A stretch of DNA of 58,812 bases from Kiritimatiellia bacterium. Its GTDB lineage: Bacteria > Verrucomicrobiota > Kiritimatiellia > CAIVKH01. Below the pieces are notes generated by a model. The model had not been told where the DNA came from. It ran no database searches and worked only from the letters and a program-made list of their open reading frames with translations. Positions within the stretch are counted from its first letter, which is position 1. Each line of letters begins with the position of its first letter. Where the stretch lies: positions 1 to 58,812 of the forward strand of contig JANWZO010000016.1 in assembly GCA_025054615.1 (NCBI GenBank), read 5' to 3'. This document shows positions 16,325 to 24,861 of this stretch, in pieces. The position numbers and the translations under genes were made by a program.

Positions 16325-17053
16325 ATGATCAAAGTTGATAAGCTTCTCAAGCGATTCGGCCCGCACGAGGCCGTTCGTGGCGTCACCTTCGAAGTCCGGC
16401 CCGGGGACATCCTCGGGTTTCTCGGCCCAAACGGCGCTGGAAAAACCACCACGATGCGGATGATCACCGGATATTTGACGCCCACGTCCGGCTCCGCGTG
16501 GGTCAACGGCTTCAACGTTGCCGAGCAGCCCATCGAGGCGCGGCGCGCGATAGGCTATCTGCCGGAGAATGCGCCGTCCTATGGCGACATGACGGTCGAG
16601 GAGTTTTTGCGGTTCATCGCCGCAATGCGCGGGTTTTACGGCGCGTCGGCGCGCCGGCGCGTCGATGAAACCATCGAAAAATGCATGCTCGCCAACGTGC
16701 GGCGGCAGCCGATTGACACCCTTTCCAAGGGGTACCGCCAGCGAACCTGCTTCGCCCAAGCGATCCTTCATGATCCGCCGTGCCTGATCCTGGATGAGCC
16801 GACCGAAGGGCTGGACCCCAACCAGAAGCACGTGGTGCGGACGATGATTCGCAATATGGCGCAGCAAAAGACGGTGATCTTCTCCACCCATATCCTCGAG
16901 GAGGTCGAGGCCATCTGCACGCGAGTGATCATCATCAGCGACGGGCGGATCGTCGCGGACAGCACGCCGTCCGAGTTGCGGCAGCAGGGAACCCTGGACG
17001 AAGTGTTTCGGCGGTTGACGACGACCGCCGATGTCGCGGAGGTGTCGCGATGA
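16325..17053 (+). CDS. ABC-2 type transporter ATP-binding protein (GldA-like)
   Basis: A cytoplasmic ATPase of 242 residues that powers the membrane genes downstream. Motifs: Walker A GPNGAGKTTTMR near residue 38, Q-loop region GYLPENAPSYGDMTVEEF, signature LSKGYRQR near 136, Walker B CLILDEPTEGLDPNQ, and the switch His in STHILEEV. It resembles the NatA/GldA group, which pairs with ABC-2 permeases and auxiliary proteins of the next two genes. A strong TAAGGAGGT lies at 16295-16303, but 21 bases before the ATG, too far for normal use; GGAG there could pair with CTCC closer to the start. Its stop overlaps the permease start by 4 bases (ATGA). Confidence 0.92.
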   Translation: MIKVDKLLKRFGPHEAVRGVTFEVRPGDILGFLGPNGAGKTTTMRMITGYLTPTSGSAWVNGFNVAEQPIEARRAIGYLPENAPSYGDMTVEEFLRFIAAMRGFYGASARRRVDETIEKCMLANVRRQPIDTLSKGYRQRTCFAQAILHDPPCLILDEPTEGLDPNQKHVVRTMIRNMAQQKTVIFSTHILEEVEAICTRVIIISDGRIVADSTPSELRQQGTLDEVFRRLTTTADVAEVSR

Positions 17054-17784
17054 AACCGGCACTGGCCATTCTGGCGCGCGAGTGGCGGGCGTATTTCAAC
17101 TCGCCGGTCGCATATGTCTTTCTGGTCATCTTCCTCATGTTGACCTCGTTTTTCACCTTCAACGTGAGCCGTTTTTACGAGGCGGGTCAGGCATCGCTAG
17201 ATCGGTTCTTTTTCTGGCACCCCTGGCTCTACCTCGTCCTCGTTCCAGCGGTCGCGATGCGGTTGTGGGCGGAAGAACGGCGGGCGGGCACGCTTGAGCT
17301 GCTCCTCACGCTGCCGGTCACCACGGCACAGGCCGTCCTCGGGAAATTTTTGGCCGCGTGGTTGTTCGTGCTGCTGGCGCTCGCGCTGACGTTCCCCGTG
17401 GTGATAACAGCTTTTTATCTTGGCGACCCCGATCCGGGTCCCATCGTCACCGGCTATTTGGGCAGCGCGTTGCTGGCGGGGGCCTATTTGTCGGTCGGTG
17501 CGTTGACCTCGGCGTTGACGCGGAATCAGGTCATCAGCTTCATCCTCGCGGCCGTGATCGGGTTATTCCTGCTCCTCGCGGGCTTTTCTCCGGTGACCGA
17601 CCTTCTGCATGCCGTCGCGCCGTCGTGGCTCGTTGCCGTGATTGCAGGATTCAGCTTCACCACGCACTACGAACAAATGCAACGCGGGATTATTGACGCT
17701 CGCGACCTCATCTATTTTGCGAGCGTGATCGCCTTCATGCTGCTGGCGACAAATGTTGCCCTCAACAATCGAAAGACGAAGTAG
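17050..17784 (+). CDS. ABC-2 transporter permease (GldF-like)
   Basis: An integral membrane protein of 244 residues with six hydrophobic segments (about 16-40, 55-76, 100-125, 133-160, 165-188 and 218-238). The opening ILAREWRAYFNSPVAYVFLVIFLML and the central RRAGTLELLLTLPVTTAQAVLGKFLA are typical of the GldF-type ABC-2 family. The ATG overlaps the ATPase stop, and the auxiliary gene begins 6 bases after this stop, so the products should form one complex. In Bacteroidota such sets serve gliding; elsewhere the substrate is unknown. Confidence 0.88.
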   Translation: MKPALAILAREWRAYFNSPVAYVFLVIFLMLTSFFTFNVSRFYEAGQASLDRFFFWHPWLYLVLVPAVAMRLWAEERRAGTLELLLTLPVTTAQAVLGKFLAAWLFVLLALALTFPVVITAFYLGDPDPGPIVTGYLGSALLAGAYLSVGALTSALTRNQVISFILAAVIGLFLLLAGFSPVTDLLHAVAPSWLVAVIAGFSFTTHYEQMQRGIIDARDLIYFASVIAFMLLATNVALNNRKTK

Positions 17785-17790
17785 CGCGCC

Positions 17791-19674
17791 ATGAAGCCAT
17801 CGCAAGCGAAATTTCTGACGGGTGCCGCGGGGCTCCTCACGGCTTTGGTGGTGCTAATCCTTCTCAATGTCGTGGCGAGCAGCCTGCGGCTGAGGGCGGA
17901 CCTCACCGAGGAGAAGCTATACACGCTCTCTGAGGGAACGATCCGGCTGCTGGAAGGGCTTCAGCGGGACGTCAAACTCAAATTTTATTTTAGCCGTAGC
18001 GCGGAAGATGTTCCGCCCGCCTTCAAACAATACGGACGCCGAATTCAGGACCTACTCGCCGAGTATCGCGACGCCTCGCGTGGACGCATCGAGGTCGAGG
18101 TGCTCGACCCGAAACCGGACAGTGATGCCGAGGAGTGGGCGGAGCGATACGGGCTTGCCGCGCAGCGGATCGACCCCACTGGCGAGAATCCGCCGGTGTA
18201 TCTCGGACTGGTTGCACTGGCAGGCGCCCGCCAGGCGGCCGTGCCGTTCTTTTCGCCCGCCGATGAGCCGCAACTCGAATATATTATTTCGCGTCTCATT
18301 TATGAGGCATCAACGCCGGTCAAACCTAAAATTGGTTTGCTGACCACGCTGCCCGTCCTCGGCACGGCCGGCACGCGGTTCGGCATGGGCCGAGACCAGG
18401 AACCTTGGCTGCTCGTACAGGAGCTGCGCGCGATTTCAGAAGTGGTCGAGCTTTCCCTTCCTTTGACCGATATCCCGGAGGACGTCGGAACCATCCTTGT
18501 GATACATCCCCGCGCGCTGCCAGAACAGGCGCTGTACGAGCTCGACCAATTCCTGCTTCGGGGCGGTCGGCTCGCCGTGTTCGTAGATCCGATTTGCCTG
18601 ACGGAGCTCGAGGCGTACCCGCAACCTTTCCGCGACCCCTTCTCGGTTCGCTCCGATCTGAACCGGCTGACGACGGCATGGGGATTGTCCGTGCCGGAAG
18701 ATCGCGTTGCAGCGGATAACGCGGCCGCGACCCGCGTGTCCATGGCCGACGGCAGGGTCGACCTTCACCGCGGTTGGCTTTCGTTGCGAGAATCGAATCT
18801 GAACGGACGTGATGTGACGGTGGGCAGCCTGAGCCTGATTCAGATTCCGCTCGGTGGATGGATCCACGGCGAGCCGGCGGAAGGCCTGACCCTGACGCCG
18901 CTCATTACGCTGAGCGATCAGGCCGGAAGCATGAGTGCGGTGGAGGCGTCCATGGGCGCCGCTGCGGGAATGTCCTCGTTCCGACGCGAAAAGGGGCCAC
19001 TCCACGTGGCCGTTCGACTGCAGGGCCGGTTCAAAACGGCGTTTCCGGATGGACGGCCCGGCGCGCCGGAGGCCGGAGAGGCGCCGGGTGGAGAGGGTAG
19101 AAAGGCGCATCTCTCCGAAAGCAAAACAGAATCGGCGGTCGTCCTGGTTGCGGATGCCGATCTTCTTTTCGATGCGTTCGCTGCGCGGCGTCTGCCCATG
19201 TTCGGGCGCGGTGTGTACCAACTCATGAATGACAACCTCAATTTTGCCGCGAATGTTCTCGCTCAACTGACGGGGGGATCCGCGCTGATCGACCTAAGGG
19301 GTCGCGCGGCGTTTGACCGGCCGTTCAAGCGGGTGCTCGAAATGCAGGCGCGCGCGCAGGAGCGCTGGCGCCAGGAGGAGGATAAACTCCAGGAGCAACT
19401 GCGGTTGACCCAAATGCGACTCGATGACCTTCAAGCAGCTAAATCTGAAGATCAAAAATTAATTCTGACGCCGGAACAGCGCGAGGAGATTGAGAAGTTT
19501 CGCAAACAGCTTGCCGAAACGCGCGCTCAACTGAAGGAGGTTCGCAAGAACTTGCGGCGCGAGATCGAAGAGCTCGGGCTTCGGCTCAAGGTCATCAATA
19601 TCGGCGCCGTGCCGGCGATGGTGGTCCTCTACGGCCTCGCGCGCGGCCTGCGCCGACGGTTGCGCGCGCGCTGA
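17791..19674 (+). CDS. ABC transporter auxiliary protein (GldG-like, ABC_transp_aux)
   Basis: A protein of 627 residues with one N-terminal membrane helix (about 10-32), a large extracytoplasmic part and a C-terminal helix (about 603-620). It matches the GldG-type auxiliary family: LRADLTEEKLYTLSEGTIRLL at the start, KLKFYFSR, an RIEVEVLDPKPDSDAEEWAE stretch, and a middle part with LRGGRLAVFVDP. Residues 510-600 are a long charged coiled coil (repeated LEEQL/REEIEKFRKQLAETRAQLKEV patterns). It lies between the permease and a DUF4340 gene, the usual order for this cluster. The coiled coil may bridge partners across the periplasm; that is inference. Confidence 0.85.
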   Translation: MKPSQAKFLTGAAGLLTALVVLILLNVVASSLRLRADLTEEKLYTLSEGTIRLLEGLQRDVKLKFYFSRSAEDVPPAFKQYGRRIQDLLAEYRDASRGRIEVEVLDPKPDSDAEEWAERYGLAAQRIDPTGENPPVYLGLVALAGARQAAVPFFSPADEPQLEYIISRLIYEASTPVKPKIGLLTTLPVLGTAGTRFGMGRDQEPWLLVQELRAISEVVELSLPLTDIPEDVGTILVIHPRALPEQALYELDQFLLRGGRLAVFVDPICLTELEAYPQPFRDPFSVRSDLNRLTTAWGLSVPEDRVAADNAAATRVSMADGRVDLHRGWLSLRESNLNGRDVTVGSLSLIQIPLGGWIHGEPAEGLTLTPLITLSDQAGSMSAVEASMGAAAGMSSFRREKGPLHVAVRLQGRFKTAFPDGRPGAPEAGEAPGGEGRKAHLSESKTESAVVLVADADLLFDAFAARRLPMFGRGVYQLMNDNLNFAANVLAQLTGGSALIDLRGRAAFDRPFKRVLEMQARAQERWRQEEDKLQEQLRLTQMRLDDLQAAKSEDQKLILTPEQREEIEKFRKQLAETRAQLKEVRKNLRREIEELGLRLKVINIGAVPAMVVLYGLARGLRRRLRAR

Positions 19675-19695
19675 CCCCGCTTAGGAGGCGTTCCC

Positions 19696-20952
19696 ATGAA
19701 ACCCCGCACGCTCGTCCTTCTTGCCGCTGCGTTGATCGTGCTTTCCATCGCCGCGTATTGGAGCCAGCAGCGCGACCTTGCCGCGCAACAGGCCTCTGAG
19801 GTCGGCTCGCGCCTGCTCAAACTTGAGGATATCAATCAAGTTGTGCGTGTGGACCTGATCTCGGGCACTCAGAGCGTTTCGATCGCTCGCACCGGCGAGG
19901 GCTGGGTCAACCGGAGCCGGTGGGATTATCCCGCCCGCTTCGAAACCCTCGCCGCCTTCCTGCGCGATCTAGACCGTTTGCGCGTCGCCGAGGTGATTCG
20001 GGGCGGCGCGGAAATCCTGCCCGATGTCGGGCTGGTTGATGATGGAACCAACACGCCGTTGATTGTGCGACTGTACACCGAGGCGTCGGTTGATCCGGCG
20101 GACGAATTGACCATCGGCAAACCGCGCGCTGCCACCGCGATGGCACAGGGCTTCTCGCTCCCGGACAGCCGATTCATGCGCCGCGCTCGCGGACCTGTTG
20201 TTCTTGCAGAGCCCTTTATACAGGATGTGCCGCGCCGCGCTTCCGATTGGATTCGCGCCACCGTGTTGGACATCAAAGCCTCGGAAATACGGCGTATGAT
20301 GGCCGTGCCGTCGAACGATTTCATGTATGCGATCATTCGGGCGGACGATTCATCGTATATCGGGGAGGGCTCTCTGCATGGCGTTTCGATCAATACGGCC
20401 GGTGCCGAGTCTTGGTTTCGTGCCTTTCAGGGCATCATGGCGAGGGATGTCGCAGATCCGGCGACCGCGAGGGAGTCTCTCGGCTACGACTCGGCAGATC
20501 TGGCTGTGGCGCACCTGACGAACGGGCTCGTGGTCCGCGTCCATATTGGCGCGACGGCAGGCGATGAGGGCCGCAGGTATGCCTGGCTCGATTTTGATTA
20601 CGAGGGTCCCGCGGAGGGAGAGGAAAACGACCACGAGGGGTTCGCCAACGCGCGTGCTGAACTAGAGCGATATCGCAAAGACCTCGGCAAATGGACATTT
20701 GTGCTCGATGACTCCCAAGTTCGGAGGCTCCTCTTCTTCCGCGATCAGTTGGTGGCGGCGCCTGCGCCGTCCGAGGGACCGCCCCCGACAAACCAGGAGA
20801 CATCGGAAGGGTCGCAGGGAAACACGCCGCCGGATCCAGCCGCCGCGCCGGATGACGCCCCGACCCCCGAATCGGCGCCACTCGAACCTTCCGCCGAGGC
20901 CGACGCATCAACCGAATCAGATTCCCCGGCCGCCGGTGTTGAAAGTCCGTGA
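19696..20952 (+). CDS. DUF4340 domain protein of the Gld-like ABC cluster
   Basis: A protein of 418 residues with an N-terminal membrane anchor (about 5-22). It looks like a DUF4340 protein: LEDINQVVRVDLISGTQSVSIARTGEGW, then RFETLAAFLRDLDRLRVAEVI and a second repeat of the same beta-rich unit from about residue 190. The last 60 residues are a Pro/Glu/Ser tail and probably disordered. A textbook TAGGAGG lies 8 bases before the ATG. DUF4340 genes commonly close GldFG-like clusters, and the product may be a periplasmic partner; its biochemical role is unknown. Confidence 0.8.
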   Translation: MKPRTLVLLAAALIVLSIAAYWSQQRDLAAQQASEVGSRLLKLEDINQVVRVDLISGTQSVSIARTGEGWVNRSRWDYPARFETLAAFLRDLDRLRVAEVIRGGAEILPDVGLVDDGTNTPLIVRLYTEASVDPADELTIGKPRAATAMAQGFSLPDSRFMRRARGPVVLAEPFIQDVPRRASDWIRATVLDIKASEIRRMMAVPSNDFMYAIIRADDSSYIGEGSLHGVSINTAGAESWFRAFQGIMARDVADPATARESLGYDSADLAVAHLTNGLVVRVHIGATAGDEGRRYAWLDFDYEGPAEGEENDHEGFANARAELERYRKDLGKWTFVLDDSQVRRLLFFRDQLVAAPAPSEGPPPTNQETSEGSQGNTPPDPAAAPDDAPTPESAPLEPSAEADASTESDSPAAGVESP

Positions 20953-20998
20953 TGTTCGAATCGGCTCCGGACGAGTAAACCTGGTTCTGAGTTTGGTT

Positions 20999-21029
20999 CT
21001 GATCGGAAGGCCGAAACACGGCCGGTCAG
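20999..21029. terminator. Hairpin between the DUF4340 gene and the stress protein
   Basis: Outer arms CTGA/TCAG and inner arms GGCCG/CGGCC enclose loop AAACA. It lies in the 105-base gap between convergent genes. The internal mismatch and lack of a T tract keep this uncertain. Confidence 0.3.
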
Positions 21030-21057
21030 AAACTATCTGTGAAACGAACTGGGGCCG

Positions 21058-21507
21058 TCAGGACCGAGAGGTCGGACGGGTAGGGACCACAACCACGGGA
21101 ACGGGCGATTCCCTGATGACTCCTTCTGTCACGCTGCCCACCAGCAGGTGCCGCAACGCGCCGTGCCCATGAGAACCCATCACCACCAGATCGGCGCCGA
21201 GCCGCAATATTTCCTGTAGGATTTTTTCGACCGTGTAGCCCTGAATCACGAGGGAGGTCACCGACAGGCCTTCCGCCTCCAGAGAACGGTCCAGTTCGTG
21301 GAGCTTGTGGTGCAATGCGCTCAATTCGCGCGCCACCGCCGTTCGGACGGAATCGGGTCCGGGTTCGTAGGACACGAAGTCTGGCTCCGGCGGGGCCACG
21401 TGCAGCAACGTGAGATCGGCGGAAAACGCCCGGGCGAGTTTGGCCGCGAATCTCGCGACGTCCTGCATGCCGGGCGAAAAATCCACGGGAACCAAGATCC
21501 GCCTCAT
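21058..21507 (-). CDS. Universal stress protein (UspA family)
   Basis: A single-domain Usp protein of 149 residues. It starts MRRILVPVDFSPG, with the conserved Asp of the nucleotide-binding strand, and ends with the ATP-binding signature GSHGHGALRHLLVGSVTEGV followed by SPVPVVVVP. The G-x2-G-x9-G-S pattern indicates the ATP-binding subgroup. The start at 21507 is chosen because the 18 residues read further upstream have no Usp similarity. It stands alone, convergent with the ABC cluster, 66 bases after bioA on the same strand. Confidence 0.93.
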   Translation of the reverse strand: MRRILVPVDFSPGMQDVARFAAKLARAFSADLTLLHVAPPEPDFVSYEPGPDSVRTAVARELSALHHKLHELDRSLEAEGLSVTSLVIQGYTVEKILQEILRLGADLVVMGSHGHGALRHLLVGSVTEGVIRESPVPVVVVPTRPTSRS

Positions 21508-21573
21508 TCCGATAACTAGCGTAGTGATCGGCGGGGGAAAACCAACCGAAAAACAAGGCAAAGGCAGCGCGTT

Positions 21574-22920
21574 TCAGGCGCTGGTCCCCGCGAGGATGGC
21601 ATCTACGAACCGATCTGCCAGATCGCAGAGCTCGCCTTCCGTGATAATGAGGGGCGGCATCAGGTATAGCACTGGGCCCAGTGGCCGCAACAGGATACCC
21701 TGCCTCATCAAGTTGAGTCGGATCCGGTGCGGCCGAGGAATGAGCGGCGGCCTGCCTGGCACCGTCGGCTCGGGTTCCAGCTCCACCGCGCCGATGAGAC
21801 CGAGACAACGGACCTCTCGCACTCCGTTCGCACCGCGGAGACGCCCCAGCGAATCCGCCAGTAACCTGCCGAGCCGCGCCGCTCGCGCCGGCGCGTCGAT
21901 TTCCTCGTAAATCCGCAGCGCCTCGTTGGCCGCGGCCGCCGCAATCGGATTTCCACAGAATGTGTGGCCGTGCTGGAGCGTGCGGTCCACGGGCCGATCC
22001 GCGAACGTCCGATACAGTGATTCGCGCGCGATCGTTGCGCTCATGGGCAGCGAGCCAGCAGTCAGCGCCTTGCCGACACATACAAGGTCGGGATCGATGC
22101 CCGCGTGCTCGAAGGCGAACCAGCGGCCCGTCCGTCCGAATCCCGTCGCGATTTCATCGACGATCAGGAGCGTTTCGCTGTTCCGGCACCACTCGGCCAG
22201 CGCGCGCAGCGCGGAGGCGGGATACATTTTCATCCCCGCGGCCCCGAGGCAGAGCGGCTCGACTATGACCGCGGCAAGATCGTGCCGGCGCGGCTCTAAG
22301 ACGGCGATCCAGTTTTCCGCGTTCGGATCTGGCGGGAAAGGCAAGCAGATCGTTTCGGCAAGCAGGCTGCAGAAAGGTTTGTGCCAGGCCTCCAGATATC
22401 CGACGGCCATCGCACCCAGTGTGTCGCCGTGATAGGCGCCGTGGATGCAGGCAAACGTCTTGCGTTCGGGACGGCCGATGTTGTGCCAATATTGGACGGC
22501 GATCTTGAGGGCCTGTTCTACGGCGCTCGCGCCGTCGCTCGCGAAGAGCACGCGCCGGTCATCTGTCGGCATCATTCGCGCCAGCCGCCAGGCGAGTTCA
22601 GCGGCCTGCGGATGGGTCAGGTTCGCGAGGATGCTGTGCTGCAAGACAGGCGCCTGCCGGCGGATGGCCTCGACGATCCGCGGATGACCATGCCCCAACG
22701 CTGCGCACCACCAGGACGAAATGGCGTCGATGTAAAGCCGGCCAGTGTCATCGACAAGGTAGATACCCTCGCCTCGGACAATGCACGGCGGGGGCGATTC
22801 CTCGAGCGTCGACGCCCGCGTATACGGATGCCACACGTGGGCGCGGTCCCATGCCCTTACAGCTTCCAAAGCCTCGGCCCTTTCGCCAAGGGACACGCCT
22901 GCTTGGGCAAATTTTTCCAT
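21574..22920 (-). CDS. bioA: Adenosylmethionine-8-amino-7-oxononanoate aminotransferase
   Basis: A PLP enzyme that makes 7,8-diaminononanoate in biotin synthesis. The 448 residues show HVWHPYTRAS near residue 30, SSWWCAALGHGHPRI, DGASAVEQALKIAVQYW, GAYHGDTLGAMAVG, the PLP Asp in IVDEIATGFGRTG and the Schiff-base Lys284 in VGKALTAG. The start is taken at 22920 (MEKFAQAG). An ATG 21 bases upstream would add MLCKKRG, but those codons are read straight from a palindrome unit. The same thing happens at the 52658 gene, which begins MEFFARR after an MLCKFCS read from the repeat. No Shine-Dalgarno is visible; the palindrome array lies immediately upstream. Confidence 0.94.
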   Translation of the reverse strand: MEKFAQAGVSLGERAEALEAVRAWDRAHVWHPYTRASTLEESPPPCIVRGEGIYLVDDTGRLYIDAISSWWCAALGHGHPRIVEAIRRQAPVLQHSILANLTHPQAAELAWRLARMMPTDDRRVLFASDGASAVEQALKIAVQYWHNIGRPERKTFACIHGAYHGDTLGAMAVGYLEAWHKPFCSLLAETICLPFPPDPNAENWIAVLEPRRHDLAAVIVEPLCLGAAGMKMYPASALRALAEWCRNSETLLIVDEIATGFGRTGRWFAFEHAGIDPDLVCVGKALTAGSLPMSATIARESLYRTFADRPVDRTLQHGHTFCGNPIAAAAANEALRIYEEIDAPARAARLGRLLADSLGRLRGANGVREVRCLGLIGAVELEPEPTVPGRPPLIPRPHRIRLNLMRQGILLRPLGPVLYLMPPLIITEGELCDLADRFVDAILAGTSA

Positions 22921-22929
22921 ACCGCGTTT

Positions 22930-23009
22930 TTTACAGAGCATGGAAGCCCGCGAAAATCATTTTTCCATGGCATGGAAATTTTTTGAGCGTTTTTTCCATG
23001 CGATGGAAA
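22930..23009 (-). repeat. Three phased 17-bp palindromes upstream of bioA
   Basis: In bioA sense the units are TTTCCATCGCATGGAAA, TTTCCATGCCATGGAAA and CTTCCATGCTCTGTAAA. On the plus strand their centres are 23001, 22970 and 22938, giving spacings of 31 and 32 bp, about three turns of B-DNA. The first two are perfect palindromes around one central base. The last unit is asymmetric in its right arm and its centre is 18 bp before the bioA ATG. Spacers contain ACGC or CGCGGG. The neighbouring GT39 gene ends at 23075 on the same strand. Confidence 0.9.
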
Positions 23010-23074
23010 AATTCGCGCGGGCCTAGCCGCACCTGGCTGCCAGGAGGAGCTGCCGGCATATGACTGGGTTGCCG

Positions 23075-24478
23075 TCATTGGATTTTCCATAGTTCGGCGC
23101 GGAAGCCGCGGGATTCGGCGGATCCGATGCGTTCGGCGCGCGGGGGCGGATCGGGCAGGGCAGATTCGGTGGCGGTGAGAAGGATCCAGTCGCCCGACTG
23201 GGCTAGGCGGAGGGCCTCGGGCAGATTGTCGATGTCGCGGACGGGGCGGCCGGCATGAAATTCGGCGGTGCCGCGATGGCGTCCGACCAGAAGGACGGAC
23301 GGAGCGGCGCGGAGCGAGTCGCGGTGGGCTCGGAGCAGGTCGGCGAGCGCCTGCTGGGGACGATACCTCGTCGAAAGGAACAGACTGAAGGTCAGTGCGC
23401 CGGCGGTGACGAGAATCAATGCGGCGGTTCGAATGCGAGCGAAGCGCCGATCCCGAAGGCGGGCGAGCCATCGGGCGGCGAGGAGGGCGGCCGGCGGTGC
23501 GAGCAAGAGCGCATAGTGGATTTGCTTTGAGGGCGTCAGCGAGAGGAGGAGGAAGGCCGAGGCGAACCACGCCAGCGATTCGCGTTCGATTCGACGTCGG
23601 CGCGCGAGACGGATCGAGGCGGCGAGCGCGAAAGGAAGAACGAGGCTCCAAGGCGCGAGGGCGTGGAAGGCCGTGTAGAAATAATAGTACCAGGGTCCGG
23701 GGTGGCGAGTTTCCGCGGTGAAAAGTGCGACAAGCTCCGCGCGAAGCTGCACCGGGGATTCTGGGTGCCGGATGATGAGGAGAAACCATGGCGCGGAGAG
23801 GAGAGCCGACAGGAAGAGCCAAACGAGGAGGTGAAGAGCCGTCCGCTGCAGAGGCGGCCGACCGTACGGCGAGAGGGCGACGGCGACTGCCCAACTGAGA
23901 GCCGGAATAGCGAGGGCAGCCGGCCCTTTGGTGAGGACGCCTAAGCCGGACGCAAGACCCGCTGCCGCCGTCCAGCCCAGGTGCAGACCCCTGTGAAGGG
24001 TCGCAAATCCGCAGAGGATCGCGCAGGAGGTCCAGAGAATGAGGAGGGCGTCTGTTTCGGCATGGCGTCCCTGTCTAAGGACAATGAATGTGGTCAGGAA
24101 GAGGATCGTCCCGAGCGACGCAGTTCGGGAACCGGCTATGCCCCGAGCGTAGGCGAACAGCGTGGCTGCAAGCGCCAGCGTCGCTGCTGCGGATGGAGCG
24201 CGGGCGAGCCATGCGGAATCGGTTCGACCCGCCGCGAGATAGCCTGCCGCGACGGCCCAGTACATCAAAGGCGGCTTGCGGAACCTGGGCTCGCCCAGAT
24301 AGCGCGGTTCTAGCCAGTTGCCGGATTCGACCATTTCTCGGGCCGTGAGCGCGACCCGCAGCTCCTGCTCGCGGACCATCACGGGCGCGCCGAGTCGGAC
24401 GAAATAGAGCGCGAAGCCGAGAGCAAGGAGCCAGGCGAGGGCGCTGCGGCGCCAAGGCAGGGCGGCGAAGTCAATCAC
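23075..24478 (-). CDS. Membrane glycosyltransferase, GT39/ArnT-like
   Basis: A polytopic protein of 467 residues with about ten hydrophobic helices. The first loop carries the ArnT/PMT-type signature: REQELRVALTAREMVESGNW followed by EPRFRKPPLMYW, which in this family holds the acidic catalytic residue. Such enzymes transfer a sugar from a lipid-phosphate carrier to an acceptor on the outer side of the membrane; donor and acceptor cannot be deduced. Its start overlaps the FtsB-like gene stop by 4 bases, so the two are co-translated. Confidence 0.88.
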   Translation of the reverse strand: MIDFAALPWRRSALAWLLALGFALYFVRLGAPVMVREQELRVALTAREMVESGNWLEPRYLGEPRFRKPPLMYWAVAAGYLAAGRTDSAWLARAPSAAATLALAATLFAYARGIAGSRTASLGTILFLTTFIVLRQGRHAETDALLILWTSCAILCGFATLHRGLHLGWTAAAGLASGLGVLTKGPAALAIPALSWAVAVALSPYGRPPLQRTALHLLVWLFLSALLSAPWFLLIIRHPESPVQLRAELVALFTAETRHPGPWYYYFYTAFHALAPWSLVLPFALAASIRLARRRRIERESLAWFASAFLLLSLTPSKQIHYALLLAPPAALLAARWLARLRDRRFARIRTAALILVTAGALTFSLFLSTRYRPQQALADLLRAHRDSLRAAPSVLLVGRHRGTAEFHAGRPVRDIDNLPEALRLAQSGDWILLTATESALPDPPPRAERIGSAESRGFRAELWKIQ

Positions 24479-24795
24479 GGTCGGCGCGTGCGCGCGTTTG
24501 TGGGGGCGGGCTCGTCGATGAATTTGAAGATCGTTTCCCCAGGTTTGGCGAGGCCGAGTTCCTCGCGCGCGATTTTCTCCACAAATCGAGGATCCGTGCG
24601 GAGGCGCTCCTGTTTTTGTTGGAGGTAGCGCAGCATTTCCTGCTCAAGGCGGACCTCTTCCCGAAGCTGTTCCTCGCGATCCTGTAGCGCGCGCATTTCG
24701 CGGAACTTCGGGGCGAATAGCGCGACAACGAGCACGATGGTGAGCACGACGATAGCGACCCAACTGGCCCGGTAGATAAACACCCAGATGTTCAC
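24475..24795 (-). CDS. Septum formation initiator, FtsB/DivIC-like
   Basis: A bitopic protein of 106 residues: a membrane helix at about 8-28, then a coiled coil (MRALQDREEQLREEVRLEQ... to about residue 65) and the family C-terminal piece EKIAREELGLAKPGETIF. It would act in the divisome, where FtsB/DivIC pairs with FtsL and FtsQ. The gene overlaps the glycosyltransferase gene by ATGA. The usual neighbours of ftsB, such as eno, are absent, so the assignment is by sequence only. Confidence 0.85.
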   Translation of the reverse strand: MNIWVFIYRASWVAIVVLTIVLVVALFAPKFREMRALQDREEQLREEVRLEQEMLRYLQQKQERLRTDPRFVEKIAREELGLAKPGETIFKFIDEPAPTNARTRRP

Positions 24796-24861
24796 GGTGA
24801 AGCAACCCTAGCGGATGGACACCGCCGCCTCAAGACGCGGCGAGGAATCGCGCGGCGTCTT

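Noticed and set aside
16325-20952. The Gld-like cluster as proof of gliding motility or a Bacteroidota host
   Set aside because: GldA/F/G-like and DUF4340 sets occur widely outside gliding bacteria, and no other gliding or type IX genes are here.
22918-22941. Upstream start of bioA at 22941 (MLCKKRG)
   Set aside because: These codons come from the palindrome unit, and the same extension appears at an unrelated gene. The family similarity begins after 22920.
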